64,000 nt of DNA from Ahaetulla prasina (Eukaryota > Chordata > Lepidosauria > Squamata > Colubridae). The notes beneath the pieces are model-generated. The model saw only the letters and a list, made by a program, of their open reading frames with translations, was not told the DNA's origin and ran no database searches. The DNA is taken from assembly GCF_028640845.1 (NCBI RefSeq), contig NC_080539.1, forward strand, positions 304,702,016 through 304,766,015. Reading direction: 5' to 3'. The position numbers and the translations under genes were made by a program. Each line of letters starts with the position of its first letter. The first letter of the stretch is position 1. Of this stretch, positions 11,360-26,050 are shown piece by piece.

Positions 11360-12709
11360 TATAGAATGTAGGTGATATGTAATCAAAATAATATTCGATT
11401 GTAAAAGATGGCTTCCAGGTCTGACAATATCTCTATTAACAACTGCAAATGTCTATTTCACATGGTCTTCTTTCCTACAGACAGTATCTTCATGGTAAAT
11501 AAATAAAGTCCCAGCTTCTTTATTTCAGGATGAGTAGAAGTATGACAGGAATTCGTAGGTATTGCTTTGGTCAACCCCAATTTTGGCTTTGGTCTGCCCA
11601 CTGCTGGAATGCAGCCATGGAATGAAGGCACATCTTATGAGTGTATGTCTGCCTCAAAGTGAAAAAAACTTCCCCACCCTTGTTTTGTGTGCTGTTCCTT
11701 ATTCTTGACTCTGCCACGTCCTCAGGACTTTGGCCTCTGGTGTTTCTGCTTCAGGGACACCTGCAGCTCAGTTTTGACAACAGCACATCGTAGAACTATG
11801 TGAACTGGTTCAATCTGAGATGCAATTACCACAATCAATTGCTCCAATGCATGATCAGGTTGCAAAGCTTGTTATTGCCTATTGTTCAGCGATTCTTGTT
11901 GGGACAGGCCTCAGAAGATTTGATGCTTGAGACATAGCAAGAGCAGGCACATTTTCCTCAGCCTTTCTGCAATATCACCAACAACTAAGTGATTTTTGTA
12001 CTTGAAGCAGAAAATCCCTCAAGTTCTCTGTCTTTATCTGAAACTCAAATGTGAAATGGTCCTTTCATGATTTATATATTTCTTCCTGGAGCTCCACAAC
12101 AACAGAGCTTCAGAAATGCTTTATAATGTTTACGATGGAGTTATGGGCCAAATGTTTTCTCATTGGCAAGAACTCTCAACAACTGGGAATGTTTTTATAC
12201 CTCCCCTTTCCTGCAGTAAAGATGCCCCATTAGCATCCTCCTATGCCATTTCAAAGGGCAGTTTTGTCACTCATGGTGACAAGGGATGTCCAGATGAAAC
12301 CTGCAGTCTTTGTAAAACCAGGGCATGTAAGACAGAAATATAACTTGTTCCAATATTGAATATGAAAGGTAGAAATGAAAGCTTGACTGGTAGAAGCTGT
12401 AAAATTCAGTAAAGTAAAAGTAAAGTCCATTTTATTCACTTTTTTATTTTTTTGGGGGGGGGGAACAGTAATACGCTAGCCTTATTTATGCATAATATTA
12501 ATTGTGATCCCAAGTACATATATTTACAGGTAATTATGACATTAAAAATGATAAATGGGATCAAATAATGTCCTTTGACATTTAAAGGATTCAAAGGCTT
12601 ATCAGGCCATCTCTGCCTTCAAGTCGAAACCCCTTGTTGCCTGCATATCAGTAGTTTTAATGATATACGAATTCCAATTTGGCTCATAGTCCACACTTCT
12701 GAACAAGAT
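11360..12709. other. Intron 6: nothing recognised
   Basis: No coding pattern or repeat ends found; a short poly-G run is at 12454-12463. Confidence 0.55.
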
Positions 12710-12862
12710 ATATATCTCTCTCTCTCATTCTCTCTTTCTCTCTCTCTTCCCCCCTCCCCTTTCTCTCTCCTTTAGATATTTTTTATCCCACCTTTATTAT
12801 TTCCATAAATAAATCAAGATGGCTAACATACCTAATACTCTTTCCTCCTCCTATTTTCCCCA
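12710..12862. repeat. (CT)n tract and SINE-like fragment
   Basis: A (CT)n-rich stretch (12714-12775) is followed by a sequence with TCCTCCTCCTATTTTCCCCAC, which recurs at 60.66 kb in a MIR-like SINE copy. Confidence 0.6.
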
Positions 12863-13121
12863 CAATAACTTCATTCTGATACTTAGCATTTTATCAAAGT
12901 CTGGACACAGAATTAGAGGTCTGTTTGAATGCAGATTAACTTTTTCCCTCGTCTGCTGTTTGTGACAAAGTCAAACAAATAACATTAGATTAAGTAATGG
13001 GGAATTTATAGAGCTCCATCGTTTATAACAGTGGAAGCTCAAATTAGAAAACAAGTTCTGTCGTGCAAAAATGCTTAGCAGTTTAGGTCTTAAGAAGGAC
13101 ATATATGTAATCATTTCATAC

Positions 13122-13237
13122 CTGTACTGTACAAGAGTGTAGGGGGGAAAGGCCATCGAATCCGGGTTGCCAAGTGACACTGGCATTGTTGCTGGTGATG
13201 TTAGTGACAGTCACACTGAGAGGTGGGAAAGGGATTG
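13122..13237 (-). CDS. TYRO3: TYRO3 exon 6: start of FN3 domain 1
   Basis: Residues 213-251, ending in phase 0. The peptide IPFPPLSVTVTNITSNNASV is followed by TWQPGFDG, the usual FN3 strand B/C pattern, with sequons N225 and N230, and ends CTVQ. The acceptor is CTGTTTCAG and the donor GTATGA. The preceding intron is 16 kb and holds the GC-rich island at 15-17.7 kb. Confidence 0.96.
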
Positions 13238-13593
13238 CTGAAACAGAAGGAAAATTTTTAACATATGCAAAACTGAGTGGTTATTTACATAGAAATGTGC
13301 AAGTGGTACAGTCTGGGGAATTTGGACAAGATCCCTGAGAGGTGCTAATTGAGCTATGAATGAACAGAGGTAGCCTGCTCATGACATTATAAATCCTGAT
13401 TAACATTGCATATCTTTTTTCCCCGAGTTGATGGTTAAACAGAGAAAATAAGGAACATCTGTTGCTTTCAAAAACATTCTGTTATGGAGTCTGAGAGTCA
13501 AGTGATAGTAGTCTGACATTTCTTAAACCTTTCAAATAACATGGCATAGTACTACCCCTATGTCATACTTGCATGTGTCTCCTATAATACTGC

Positions 13594-13869
13594 CAGGGGT
13601 GAAGTCCAGCAGGTTCTGAGCAGTTTGGAGAACCGGTAGCAGAAATTTTGAGTAGTTTGGAGAACTGGCAAATACCACCTCTGGCTGGTCCCAGAGTGGG
13701 ATGGGAATGGAGATTTTGCAATATCCTTCCTCCAGGAGTGGGGAGGAAATGGGAATTTTGCAGTATCCTTCCCCTGCGATGCCCACCAAGCCATGCACAC
13801 CAAGCCACACCACGTCCACCAAGCCACACCCACAGAACCAGTAGTAAAAAAATTTGGATTTTACCACTG
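13594..13869. mobile_element. hAT-like element, CAGTGGTGG family (long form)
   Basis: Ends CAGGGGTGAAGTCC and TTTTACCACTG, flanks AATACTGC / CATACTGC (7 of 8). Inside are GGAGAACCGGTAG near the left end and CCAAGCCACACC repeats near the right, shared with the copies at 19.3 and 22.0 kb. Confidence 0.85.
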
Positions 13870-13914
13870 CATACTGCTGATACACACACACACATACAAA
13901 AACACATTTTCTTC

Positions 13915-14080
13915 TGTTAGGTTGTGTCCAGCAGTTCTCTTGGCAAATCTTGGCTGGCTTGCCATTGTCACCTTCCTGGGGCTGAAAAAAGTGACTGGCC
14001 CAAGGTCACCCAGCTGACTAAGATGGGTCTAGCATCTCCCGGTTCCTAGCCTGGTGACTTAACCACTACAACAAAGTAGC
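13915..14080 (+). repeat. MIR-like SINE fragment
   Basis: GTGACTGGCCCAAGGTCACC, then CCCGGTTCCTAGCC and TTAACCACTACA. The same module occurs at 40.6 and 60.7 kb. This is a tRNA-SINE-type module of reptiles whose exact name I cannot give. Confidence 0.7.
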
Positions 14081-14904
14081 TGTCATTACTAAAATATTGG
14101 AGTACATTGGAAAAGAACAGGTTAACAGAAAATCTACAGAAATTCAGACATGTTTGTTCAATTTTTATAAAAAATATTCTGTGAAAATGCAAAATGTGAT
14201 ATTTTTAATCTTTATTAACAAACAAGCCACCCTACATCATTCGCTAAGCATCCATTTACATTCATTCTGTTGAGCTAATCGAGACCATCAACCCTTTTAA
14301 AACTTCTATCTCATTCTGAAGTTTATTAGGCTTGCAAAAATTCTGGGTATGTAATGAAATTCATCTGATAATACATCACCCAAAAAAAGGGGTTGCAAAT
14401 GCTCTGAAGTCATTGGAGTCACTGAGGATGCAGGCAAGCAACTCTCATTTAGCTGGAAAATCCTTAGTCCCCTGATTATGAGTCATAGTTGTTTGGCAAG
14501 TTCAATTACTGTAATTCCAATATTTTCAAGGTTGTATAAAAAACCTGGCATCAACTGAAGCGTCTATGTGCGTGTATCAGTACTATTGTATGGAAGAAGT
14601 TTGACCTTTTCCATATTTTCCTGCCCAAATTTCTATATTCTCCAAATTAGGTTGTATAATACCCTCTCTTCCCCCTCTGATTAAGTGAGAAGATCTTTCG
14701 ACAAAGCACCCAATAATAAACCTGATTTACTGGAGAAATGTGTTTTTTGTGTTTATTTTATAGCCTGTTTCAAAACAATTGAATTTTTTTAATTACAGGT
14801 ATTATTATATTATATTATTACTGATTACGGGCTTTAAAATAATTTACATTTTACAGTTTTTTTCTGAATTTGTAATCTATTTCTCTTCTTCGTTGTTTGA
14901 TGTA
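14081..14904. other. Intron 5: nothing recognised
   Basis: AT-rich sequence up to the GC-rich element. Confidence 0.6.
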
Positions 14905-15319
14905 CCGTATATACTCGAGTATAAGCCGAGTTTTTCAGCACGTTTTTTGTGCTGAAAAGCGCCCCCTCGGCTTATACTCGAGCCAAGCCGTTCAGCCCTT
15001 CCTCTTGCAGCGAGTCCTTTCTACCGCAGGCAGCTAGCTCTCGTTAGTGCGCGCATGCGCATTTATTCCTATGTGGACACACGCCAAGACACCCCTCACG
15101 CACAATTACCCGCTAGTTATAATTGTTGACAGCGTTGACAGAGAGGGCACGAGGGAGAGGCGAGGCAAGGCAAGGGACCCCAATCAAGAGTTATAATTGT
15201 TGACAAATACACACGCAGGGAGCGAAGAGTGAAACCTCCCGGTTTCAAGCGAAGGAAGGAGGCGCTGGCTACACACCCGCCTTCAAAGAAATAGCTGGCA
15301 TTCCTCGCGGACGGGCGCA

Positions 15320-15357
<38 letters not shown>
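15320..15357. repeat. (CA)n microsatellite
   Basis: About 18 CA units within the GC-rich block. Confidence 0.95.
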
Positions 15358-15358
<1 letters not shown>

Positions 15359-15839
15359 CGCCTCCTAAATTCATTTCCCCACCCCACCCCACCCCTTTTT
15401 CTTGGCTGCTTCTTCTTTTCTCCTCCCCCGGCGCCGCAGGCCGCCTAGGGCTCTCCTTACCCAGCCTGCAAGTGCGGTCAGCTGCCAAATCGACGCTTCC
15501 TCTCCTCCCACTGAGGAGGTTTCAAGCTCTGGATTTAAATACAACCGAAAGGGGACGCTGGGGCTACAAACAAGACAGGGAGGGAGGGAGGGGAAGGAAA
15601 GGGACGGAGGAGGGAGGAGGTCGAGGAAGCGCAAGAAACTTGTCAGGTAAAACTCAACAGGCAAGGGCGGAAAAAACAGGGAACTGGGAAAACGCCCAAC
15701 TAGGGAGAAAAGGGAAGGTGGTGTTTTTAAAAACAAAAGTCCCAAACCCAGCGACGGAACCTTTTTCAAAACCGGCTGCCGAGCCGAGAAGTGACGGACG
15801 GACGGACGGCCGACTCATGAGGCCAGAAGGTAGCCCAGC

Positions 15840-17721
<1,882 letters not shown>

Positions 17722-17989
17722 AGTGGGTTTAATGATATTAGAGACCCTTATTGCCCTGCCAAAAAAAAAAAAAGAGCCACCCCAACGTCTATGAAAATTA
17801 ACCTTCTCTTCCAAGAGACACTGTGCAGGGTATTTTCACTGTTGGTGTGCATACAGGCTTAGATTTGTGCTGGGTTCTTAGTACTTAGAGCACTGACCTT
17901 CAGAGGCACCCTGGTCCCTTGAAGCTAAAGGAGGACTCATTTTCATGCTTGCAGTGTTCAATTTGGGAAGGGCATCCAAAGAAGTGGTA

Positions 17990-18084
17990 GATCCTTGTGT
18001 GTCCAATCACACTTAGCCAATAAAAATTCTATTCTATTCTATTCTATTCTATTCTATTCTATTCTATTCTATTCTATTCTATTC
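17990..18084 (+). repeat. LINE 3' end with (ATTCT)n microsatellite
   Basis: TGTCCAATCACACTTAGCC, AATAAAAATTCT and then about 11 ATTCT units. The LINE 3' end appears to have seeded the microsatellite. Confidence 0.88.
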
Positions 18085-18129
18085 ATTTTATTTTGTCAAA
18101 TACATATTAAATAATTATATAAATATAAG

Positions 18130-18548
18130 CATGAATTGAATACATAAAAGGAATACAACTAAAGGGAACATTAGGACAGGGACGGTAGGCACGCTGGTGC
18201 TCTTATGCACGCCCCTTACAGACCTCTTAGGAATGGGGTGAGGTCAATACTAGATAGTCTTTGGTTAAGGCTTTGGGGATTTTGGGAAGAGACCACAGAG
18301 TCAGGTAGCACATTCCAGGCATTAACAACTCTGTTACTGAAGTCACATTTTCTGCAATCTAGATTGGAGAGGTTCACTTTTAAGTTTGAATCTATTGTGT
18401 TCTCGTGTATTGTTGTGGTTGAAGCTGAAGTAGTCATTGATAGGAAGTACATTGTAGCAGATAATTTTATGAGCTATGCTCAGGTCATACCAAAGGCGGC
18501 GTAGTTCTAAATTTTCTAAAGCTGGGAATCCTCCTTCCCCCTTTTGCA
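18130..18548 (-). mobile_element. CR1-type LINE, 3' end of ORF2 (minus orientation)
   Basis: Minus-strand reading gives ENLELRRLWYDLSIAHKIIC and then NRFKLK, WNVLPDSVVSSQNPQSLNQR and the terminus IDLTPFLRGL, the same C-terminus as the longer copies at 57-58.5 kb. It is shifted in frame at least once and is inactive. Confidence 0.85.
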
Positions 18549-19273
18549 CTTTTATTGTTTTTCGTTCAAATAAATATTCATGTTATTTTACTTGGCTCTA
18601 TCTTTATTTTTTACATTGACCAGTAGCTGCCTCATTTCCCACCCTCGGCTTATACTCGAGTCAATAGTTTTTCCCAGTTTTTGTGGTAAAATTAGGTACC
18701 TCGGCTTATATTCGGGTCGGCTTATACTCGAGTATATACGGTAATCTTGAGCAATTTTGGCAACTGTCCAGAGAACTTACATTAATTGGTAATTAGGAAA
18801 GCAAATCACATTGATGGGTAAAAAGTCTACACCCAATCCTTTGCACTACTTCAGAATTTCCACAGCCTGAACCAACTTTCATGCGTTATATATGCATATG
18901 GCAGGCACTCCCCAATGTCATGTGGTTTTAATTACACTATTACTCCATAACTGAATACTTCAGAACAGAAACCACTGTTCAGAAACTGTTTCTCTTACAG
19001 ATCTGCAGATAATGCACAGAGGAGAAGAGGCTAGATTAGATATGTGAGGTCAGGGACAAGGCACACAAAGTAGAACCTATCATTCTTTGCCCTTATTTTA
19101 TTCATTTCTGCCATATAGGACATTACAAAAATTTAATGACTTCTACACATTAGTCACACTACACACTGAATATTGCGGATACCACTTCCAGAGGTTACCT
19201 ATGGATCTTATGAACACAAAAGCCAACAAAAAAGAATCAAACAGAAGTTGGCAACTTCAAGGAATGATCCATC

Positions 19274-19579
19274 CAGAGATGGGTTTCAGCAGGTTCTGAC
19301 CAGTTCAGGAGAACCGGTTGCAGAAATTTTGAGTAGTTCAGAGAACCAATAGTAAAAATTCTGACTGCCCCATCCCCATCTATTCTCTGCCTCCCAAATC
19401 CCAGCTGATCGGGAGGAACTGGGGATTTTGCAATAACCTTCCACTGGAGTGGGGTGGAAATGGAGATTTTACAGTATCGTTCCTCTGCCACGCCCATCAA
19501 ACCATGCCACCAAGCCATGCCACATCCACCAAGCCACACCCACACAACTGGTAATAAAAAAATTTGAAACCCACCACTG
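19274..19579. mobile_element. hAT-like element, CAGTGGTGG family (long form)
   Basis: Ends CAGAGATGGGTTTCAGC and AACCCACCACTG with exact 8 bp flanks GATCCATC (19266-19273, 19580-19587). Confidence 0.9.
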
Positions 19580-19612
19580 GATCCATCCCTCTTGGACCCT
19601 TTTGGTTTGGAT

Positions 19613-19937
19613 CAGGGGTGGCAAGGCCTGCGGGCCAGATCCGGCCCATGGGGTGCTTGGATCTGGCATACGGGGCCACCCTGGAAACAGCAGTGCCTCT
19701 GCCAGCAAAAACAGAGCTGAGGAGGGCTACAGGCGGCCCTCCCGAGCTTTGTTTTCACTGGCAGAGGGTTGCAGGAGGCCAGCACAGCCGAAAACGGAGC
19801 TCAGGAGCCCGTTTCGCTGGCAAAGCACTTGGGCCACCACAGCTACCCCTGACACAAGCTGGCCATCCCCACCCTGGCCCCCCAAAGTCAAACACAACTC
19901 TGATGCGGCCTCAATGAAATTAAGTTTGACATCCTTG
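19613..19937. mobile_element. hAT-like element, CAGGGGTGTCAAACT family
   Basis: Begins CAGGGGTGGCAAGG and ends AAGTTTGACATCCTTG; flanks GTTTGGAT / GTTTAGAT (7 of 8). The inside carries repeated GTTTTCACTGGCAGAGG blocks. It lies only 26 bp from the right flank of the previous hAT element. Confidence 0.85.
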
Positions 19938-20938
19938 GTTTAGATGATCCTGGACAATAGACTAAAAACTGCTACATCTCCTTACTAATTAAATTGCAAA
20001 CGATGCTAGGAAAGAACACGCCTTCACAATTCAGTCTTGCTTGAAAAAGCTCCAGAGTCGTCCTCTTTCCATAAGCATTCTGAGATTAATTTCTTTTTCT
20101 TTTTTTCATTTGTACTTTATCACTGTTGTCATTGTGACATTCATTGGCAATATTTCATTAAAAGTATATAGGAAGACAGGATAAATTTGAAATGAAATGA
20201 AGCCACAGTTTGGATGAATCTCATAATAAAACACATGTTTGAAAGGAATATGAGAAAGTCGAAGGAACTGTCAATGAACAGGAAAAGAAAGTGGGAATGA
20301 ATAGGAGCCGTTGCCTAATCATAACGCTTTTTTTTTTTTTGTAAACACTAGAAACAAAAAGGGTAAAGATTTTGATGACACTGCTGGTTTGAGAAAACCA
20401 TTTCCAATTTCTTCCTTGGTTTGTTGTCTTTTTAAATGTAAATTCAAGCTGGTTGCCTCTCACTTCTCTTGTTCTGGCCCATTTTCCCCTCGTTTACTCT
20501 CAAGCTCCTCACTCACCATATGTTCTCTCAGATCCACCCCTTCACTGCTCCCGTCATCTCCTGTTCCCACTCATGGCTCAATGGTTCCATTCATATTGCT
20601 ACCAATTCTTGAAACCAACTCCCACTCCTTGCTTGGCAAACGCTTCCTCTTACCTTTAGATCTCGCCTAGTAATTTGCTTGCCATTAGTTTCTAGAACAG
20701 AAATTCCTCATATTTTGTTTACTTGCAGTGCTTTCAAATATCTTGCCCAAAGAGTTCTAAATATATCTGAAAATTCAGTCGGAGCTGAAATCCTAAATCT
20801 AGCTTCTCATCTCTCCAGTGCTTTGAACCTTAGAATAACTAATTTTTGGTCACCATTAGTAAGAGGGGACTCAGTTCCAATCCTTGCTGGGCTCCAAACA
20901 AACAAAGTGCAGTTTTCTGTTAAGAACAGAAGACTGTT
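19938..20938. other. Intron 5: nothing recognised
   Basis: Open frames of up to about 119 codons at 20311-20670 show no protein-like composition. Confidence 0.55.
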
Positions 20939-21346
20939 CAGTTGTGTCAAACTGAGGGCCACGGGGGGTGCTTAAATCTGACCCTGGAAATAATGGGGCT
21001 GCCCTGGAAACAGCGAAGGACCAGCCGTAGTGCCTCTGCCAGTGAAAACAGGCTCCCAATCTCCATTTTCGGCTGGGACGGCCTCCTGCAACCCTCTTCC
21101 AGCAAAAATGGACCATAGGAAGGCCGCACGCGGTCCTCCAGAGCTCTGTTTTCACTGACAGAAGATTTCAGGAGGCCATCCCAGCCAAAAACGGAGATTG
21201 GGAGCCCATTTTCATTGGTAGAGCACTCAGGCCGCCACAGGCACCCCTGACACTAGTGACGTCAAGCTGGCCAAACCCACCCTGGCCCCCTGAGGACAAA
21301 CACAACCCTGATGCGATCTTCAATGAAATCAAGTTCGACACCCTTG
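20939..21346. mobile_element. hAT-like element, CAGGGGTGTCAAACT family
   Basis: Begins CAGTTGTGTCAAACTGAGGG and ends AAGTTCGACACCCTTG. Internal CTGCCAGTGAAAACAGGCTC and similar blocks match the 19.6 and 35.5 kb copies. Confidence 0.78.
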
Positions 21347-21988
21347 AGCTAAAGAATTAAATAACATCCCCACTGGATCAGATCACAGTTTCAAGACGTT
21401 TGGAATTCTTTCCCACCGTTAGAGTGGGTCAAATCAATTAGAAAGTGCCATCTATAAATAAAATCAAGATTTTTTTCACCCTCACTGTGATTTGTTGGAA
21501 ACAATCTAATGACCTGGTTTGAACATAACCCAGACAGTATAACATGTGCAGCTCCAAGAAAACCCCACAATGGCAGTAGTGAAATTCAACAGTAAAATTT
21601 GTAAAATAGTACAACGGTAAAATACGGATTTTCAGCAGCAATTTTGGAGATTTGGAACCACACTTTCTGTGTAAGGAAAAATGTTCTCATCCTCACTCTG
21701 ATGCCCACCTATTCTCCAGAGCTGAGCAGAAAATTGTTCATTTTCTTTTAGTCCCATCTTTTCAGTTTATACCATTTTTTCATCATAAGGCTTTCAGCAC
21801 CCTGCTAGGTTGAGAAGCTGAATTTCAGCTCCTGATCTAGAAGACAATGCCCACCCCAATGTAACAGTAAGCCTGTTCAGATCAACACTGGCTTATAGCG
21901 CCAAACATCTCTCCTTCCAAATCATTCTATAAATGTAAAGCTTTGCACCTGTGGAAGGTGGGCCAAGGGGCATCTTATACCCTTGAGC

Positions 21989-22275
21989 CAGAGGTGGGTT
22001 TCAGCAGGTTCTGACCAGTTCTGGAGAACCGGTAGCGGAAATTTTGAGTAGTTTGGAGAACTGGTAGTAAAAATTCTGACTGGCCCCACCCCATCTATTC
22101 TCTGCCTTCTAAGTCCCAGCTGATTGGGAGGAAATGGAGATTTTACAGTATCCTTCCCCTGGAGTGGGGTGGGAATGGAGATTTTACAGTATCCTTCCCC
22201 TGCCACACCCACCATGCCACACTCACCAAGCCACACCCACAGAACCAGTAGTAAAAATATTTGAAACCAACCACT
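21989..22275. mobile_element. hAT-like element, CAGTGGTGG family (long form)
   Basis: Begins CAGAGGTGGGTTTCAGC and ends AAACCAACCACT; flanks CCTTGAGC on both sides (21981-21988, 22276-22283), with the final G lost. Confidence 0.88.
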
Positions 22276-22494
22276 CCTTGAGCTGGCACAGCACTAACCA
22301 GTAATGGCTTGGTTCACAGATCATTCTAAACCAACAAAACCTAAACAAATTACTGAACTATGGGTGAACCTTAGTGTGACTCTATACCTGCCGTTTTCAA
22401 CTCACCAGTTCTGTATTTGACTTCCAACTTGGCCTTAACAAAAAATATAATATACCAGCATAATGCAAGATGGATTAAAAATTACAGAAGCCCT

Positions 22495-22928
22495 TGCTTA
22501 ACAGCCTCAGTTGAACTAGGAATTTTGGTCCCAAGTTGTTGTAGTTCCTAAGCAGGTCACCACCTGTCTTGAGTATACTGTATTTTAGGACTATATTTAC
22601 AGTGGTAACTGCAGTAGTTACATGAATCATATGTCTGTTAAGCAAATCCATTCTCCCAAATAGGTGGTTTTTGCCAATTTCTGGCAAAAAAAAATAATGG
22701 TAGAAACCAGAAAAAAAGTTGCAAATTGTAGTCACATATCTACAGGACACTGCAACCAGTTGTAAATGCAAGCCAGGTGCCAAATGCTTGACATCTGACC
22801 CCCACAGGGAGGGGTGTGGGATGTGTGGCAGTTGTAACTCTGAGGAAAGGTTATGAGTAACTTTTGGGGGGGTCTGTTGGAACTTTGAACATTCTTTAGG
22901 CGATTGGTAATTAAGTGAGAACTACCTG
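22495..22928. mobile_element. Old Tc/mariner-like non-autonomous element
   Basis: The right end GAACTACCTG followed by TA matches the 1.8-2.2 kb element. The left end CAGAAGCCCTTGCTTAACAG, preceded by TA, is a degraded form of its inverted end. Coding capacity is absent. Confidence 0.5.
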
Positions 22929-22941
22929 TATGAGAAAAAGA

Positions 22942-23182
22942 GAAAACAGAATAACAGAGTTGGAAGAGATCTTGGAGGTCTTCTAGTCCAACCCCCTGCT
23001 TAGGCAGGAAACCCTACACCACTTCAGACAAATGGTTATCCAACATCTTCTTAAAAACTTCCAATGTTGGAGCATTCACAACTTCTGGAGGCAAGTCGTT
23101 CCACTTATTAATTGTTCTAACTGTCAGGAAATTTCTCCTTGGTTCTAGGTTGCTTCTCTCCTTGATTGGTTTATAAGAGTTG
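22942..23182 (-). mobile_element. CR1 LINE 3' end (minus orientation)
   Basis: GAGTTGGAAGAGATCTTGGA, CTAGTCCAACCCCCTGCTTA and onward is the reverse of the CR1 3' end at 25.6-26.03 kb. Confidence 0.85.
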
Positions 23183-23502
23183 GATCAATGATGGCAATGA
23201 CTACTAGAAATGCTTTTGGTGAAGACATTTCACATAAATCAATCCCATTTGATCTGAAAGAACCTGACTTGACTTGTGCACAAGAAATGCTAGTATCTTT
23301 CTACCATCAGATGTCCTCATTGCGCAATCATAACTGGGACAACAACTCAGTCATTAAACAAAGTTGTGACTGTGCTTATGATCTTACTTCAGCTTTCCTT
23401 TTCTTTACAGACCCGGTCATAAATCTGGGTGTTGGTTTCAAAGTTACTATGTCATCATTGTTGTAACTGGGAATGTCTATGGAGATTCTCAATCATCCAG
23501 GC

Positions 23503-23623
23503 CAGGGGTCTCCAACCTTGGCAACTTTAAGACTTGTGGACTTCAACTCCCAGCAAAGCTGGCTGAGGAATTCTGGGAGTTGAAGTCCACAAGTCTTAAA
23601 GTTGCCAAGGTTGGAGATCCCTG
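23503..23623. mobile_element. Palindromic hAT-like MITE, copy 4
   Basis: CAGGGGTCTCCAACC...GGTTGGAGATCCCTG, with exact 8 bp flanks ATCCAGGC (23495-23502, 23624-23631). Confidence 0.92.
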
Positions 23624-23642
23624 ATCCAGGCTATGGTTGTTT

Positions 23643-23780
23643 CAAAGGTGCCTTTTCAAGAGGCAACTGGACGTTCTTGTTTTTCTTTGAAGACATTTCA
23701 CTTCTTCTCCAAGAAGCTTCTCCAGGTCTGAGACAAGTCCGGTTGTCTCTTTCACGTTGTCTCTTGAAAAAGCACCTTTG
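23643..23780. repeat. 138 bp inverted repeat, relative of the 63.1 kb hairpin
   Basis: CAAAGGTGCCTTTTCAAGAG on the left pairs with CTCTTGAAAAAGCACCTTTG on the right, with GGCAACTGGACGTTCTTG and GAAGACATTTCACTTCTTCTCC inside. The same blocks form the inverted repeat next to TYRO3 exon 1. Confidence 0.8.
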
Positions 23781-23948
23781 GGGTAAGTGGAAATGGTAAC
23801 GACCAGTTGCTAAGCAAGGGATATCTGTACCCCCCACTTTATATTTGGCAACATTTATTCCAGCTACAAATTTAAAAAAACAATAAAATATCTATGGTAC
23901 CCCACCCCCGGCTTCCTGTCTCACTTGTCTTTTCTGTCTTTTCTGTCT

Positions 23949-24002
23949 GTCTGTAACTACCTACCTACCTACCTACCTACCTATTTACCTGTCTATCTAT
24001 CA
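23949..24002. repeat. (TACC)n / (CTGT)n microsatellite
   Basis: Six to seven TACC units flanked by CTGT-like units. Confidence 0.85.
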
Positions 24003-24383
24003 GAAGGTGGTGGACTGTAAAGCAGAATGTCAGCTTTCAGCATCACCCATATAAAAATAGGGATGATTGCATATAAGAGTGCTTTATGACTGGTTTCTCC
24101 TACCAGAACAATCATTTCATGATTAAGCAAGGTTACAGTGGTCATTTTGTCAAGTAGCCAGAACTTCCTCTCTAGTATCTAAATGTGCTCACCAATTTAA
24201 AATGGTTGCATATCCCTGTCAAAAAAAGTACCAAAGCAATTACATTCCTTGACTAAGAGAAAAGCAACTTTCAGAATCCTGAACCTTCATTGGATATTAC
24301 ATTCCCCATCATGGATCAGGGTCACTCTGTATAAGATAGCTATGGCTGCATACACAACCCTTTGGAAAAGAATCACTCTTTTG

Positions 24384-24550
24384 CAGAGGTGAAACACTCC
24401 CAGTTCTGACCAGATCTCATGATCCGGTAGTGATCGTGGCCGGTAGTTCGGCGATCCGGTAGCAAAGCTCCACCCACCCTCCCGGGTGTCATTACTTCCT
24501 GGTTTTAACCAGGAAGTAATGTGTTTTTAATGGGTTTGGAGACCCCTGAT
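24384..24550. mobile_element. hAT-like remnant, CAGTGGTGG family
   Basis: CAGAGGTGAAACACTCCCAG, GATCCGGTAG and a final GAGACCCCTG. The right end looks as if it comes from the palindromic family, so the piece may be a composite. Confidence 0.4.
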
Positions 24551-25599
24551 TTAAAGATCAATATTGAGTAGGGCAAAACGAAGGAATATAAAGTTTCACT
24601 ATTTGGCCAGGGATAAGCTATTTGTCTGATATTTCTGTTAACTTCTGATGAACTATTTGCTGAACTAAGATTAAAAAGATGATTTATGGATTGCATATAG
24701 ATAAATATTAGGTTATGGAGAGAACAGAATTCTTTATGTGTAACATTAAAAAAGGGTGAAAGGTTAATAAATGAGATTATACACAGCGTGATGAAGGTTG
24801 GAAGCTTCTTCTTTATTCTTATCTATGGTGCCTTTTCTTTTTTTCCTGCACCTTCTGAACTTTTTTTCTTCTAGTTTAGCTTGTATTTTGTTCATTAAAA
24901 ACTTCTAAGACTATTTTAAAAAAGAAAAAAAAATCCACTCTTCTCATTAATTCATAACAATATACTCTTATATATTCTATTTTGCACAACAAGGAATGCA
25001 GCCAATCAAGCCCCAATTATATTTCCTTGCCCTACAAAAGTATTAATTATTCTTAACCTACACGTTTAGTTTCTTGCTGAATAAGACAACAAACTGTGGG
25101 AGAAGAAAAAATTACTTTAGAAGCAAAATACTGTTGGGCTTTAAATGAAAGTTTAGTGCTGCAAAGTATAGAAAGATATAAAAGCAATGTTTTCCTGAAA
25201 TGTAATTGTTCCAAGCAGTGGCCTTTACTCTTCTGCTTTCAATAGCTCATGAAAAGCCAGTTCATTTGAGCAAAAGGATGATGGGAGACACTTTGGCTGC
25301 CAAGACACCAAATCTACAATATGCCTGCCAAAAAGGATGCTGTTCTCATTTACACATTGCAGACAATGTCATGATCACAGGCATCCATAGGAGAGACTAA
25401 TGATGAAGCATGCATTGCACTTTCGTGACACAAACCGCATAATTGAGTTTCTATATATAATGTCATGGCACAAGAATAAAAGACTGGCGTTTGTGCTTTG
25501 ACATTCTGACTCATTCCATCTTCTCATATTTTAGTACCTGATGGTTATGGTTACAGCACCCTTTTTCTTCTAAAAAGACCTTTGATATTGATAAGATGA
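24551..25599. other. Intron 5: nothing recognised
   Basis: AT-rich; no repeat ends seen. Confidence 0.6.
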
Positions 25600-26050
25600 T
25601 TAGGTGATAAGATAAGATGATTAGGGGACTGGAGGCTAAAACATACGAAGAACAGTTGCAGGAACTGGGTATGTCTAGTTTAATGAAAAGAAGGACTAGG
25701 GGAGACATGATAGCAGTGTTCCAATATCTCAGGGGTTGCCACAAAGAAGAGAGAGTCAAACTATTCTCCAAAGCACCTGAGGGTAGAACAAGAAGCAATG
25801 GGTGGAAACTAATCAAGGAGAGATGCAACTTAGAACTAATGAGAAATTTCCTGACAATTAGAACAATCAATAAGTGGAACAACTTGCCTGCAGAAGTTGT
25901 GAATGCTCCAACACTGGAAATTTTTAAGAAAATGTTGGATAGCCATTTGTCTGAAATGGTGTAGCATTTCCTCCCTCGGCAGGGGGTTGGACTAGAAGAC
26001 CTCCAAGGTCCCTTCCAACTCTGTTATTATGTTATGTTATGATATTCTAA
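25600..26050 (+). mobile_element. CR1 LINE, ORF2 C-terminus and 3'UTR
   Basis: The plus frame reads KRRTRGDMIAVFQYLRGC, FSKAPEGRTRSNGWKLIKER and TINKWNNLPAEVVNAPTLE, the well known CR1 C-terminal pattern. It then runs through GGGGGTTGGACTAGAAGACC into TTATGTTATGTTATG, the short repeat typical of CR1 3' ends. It is truncated at the 5' side. Confidence 0.92.
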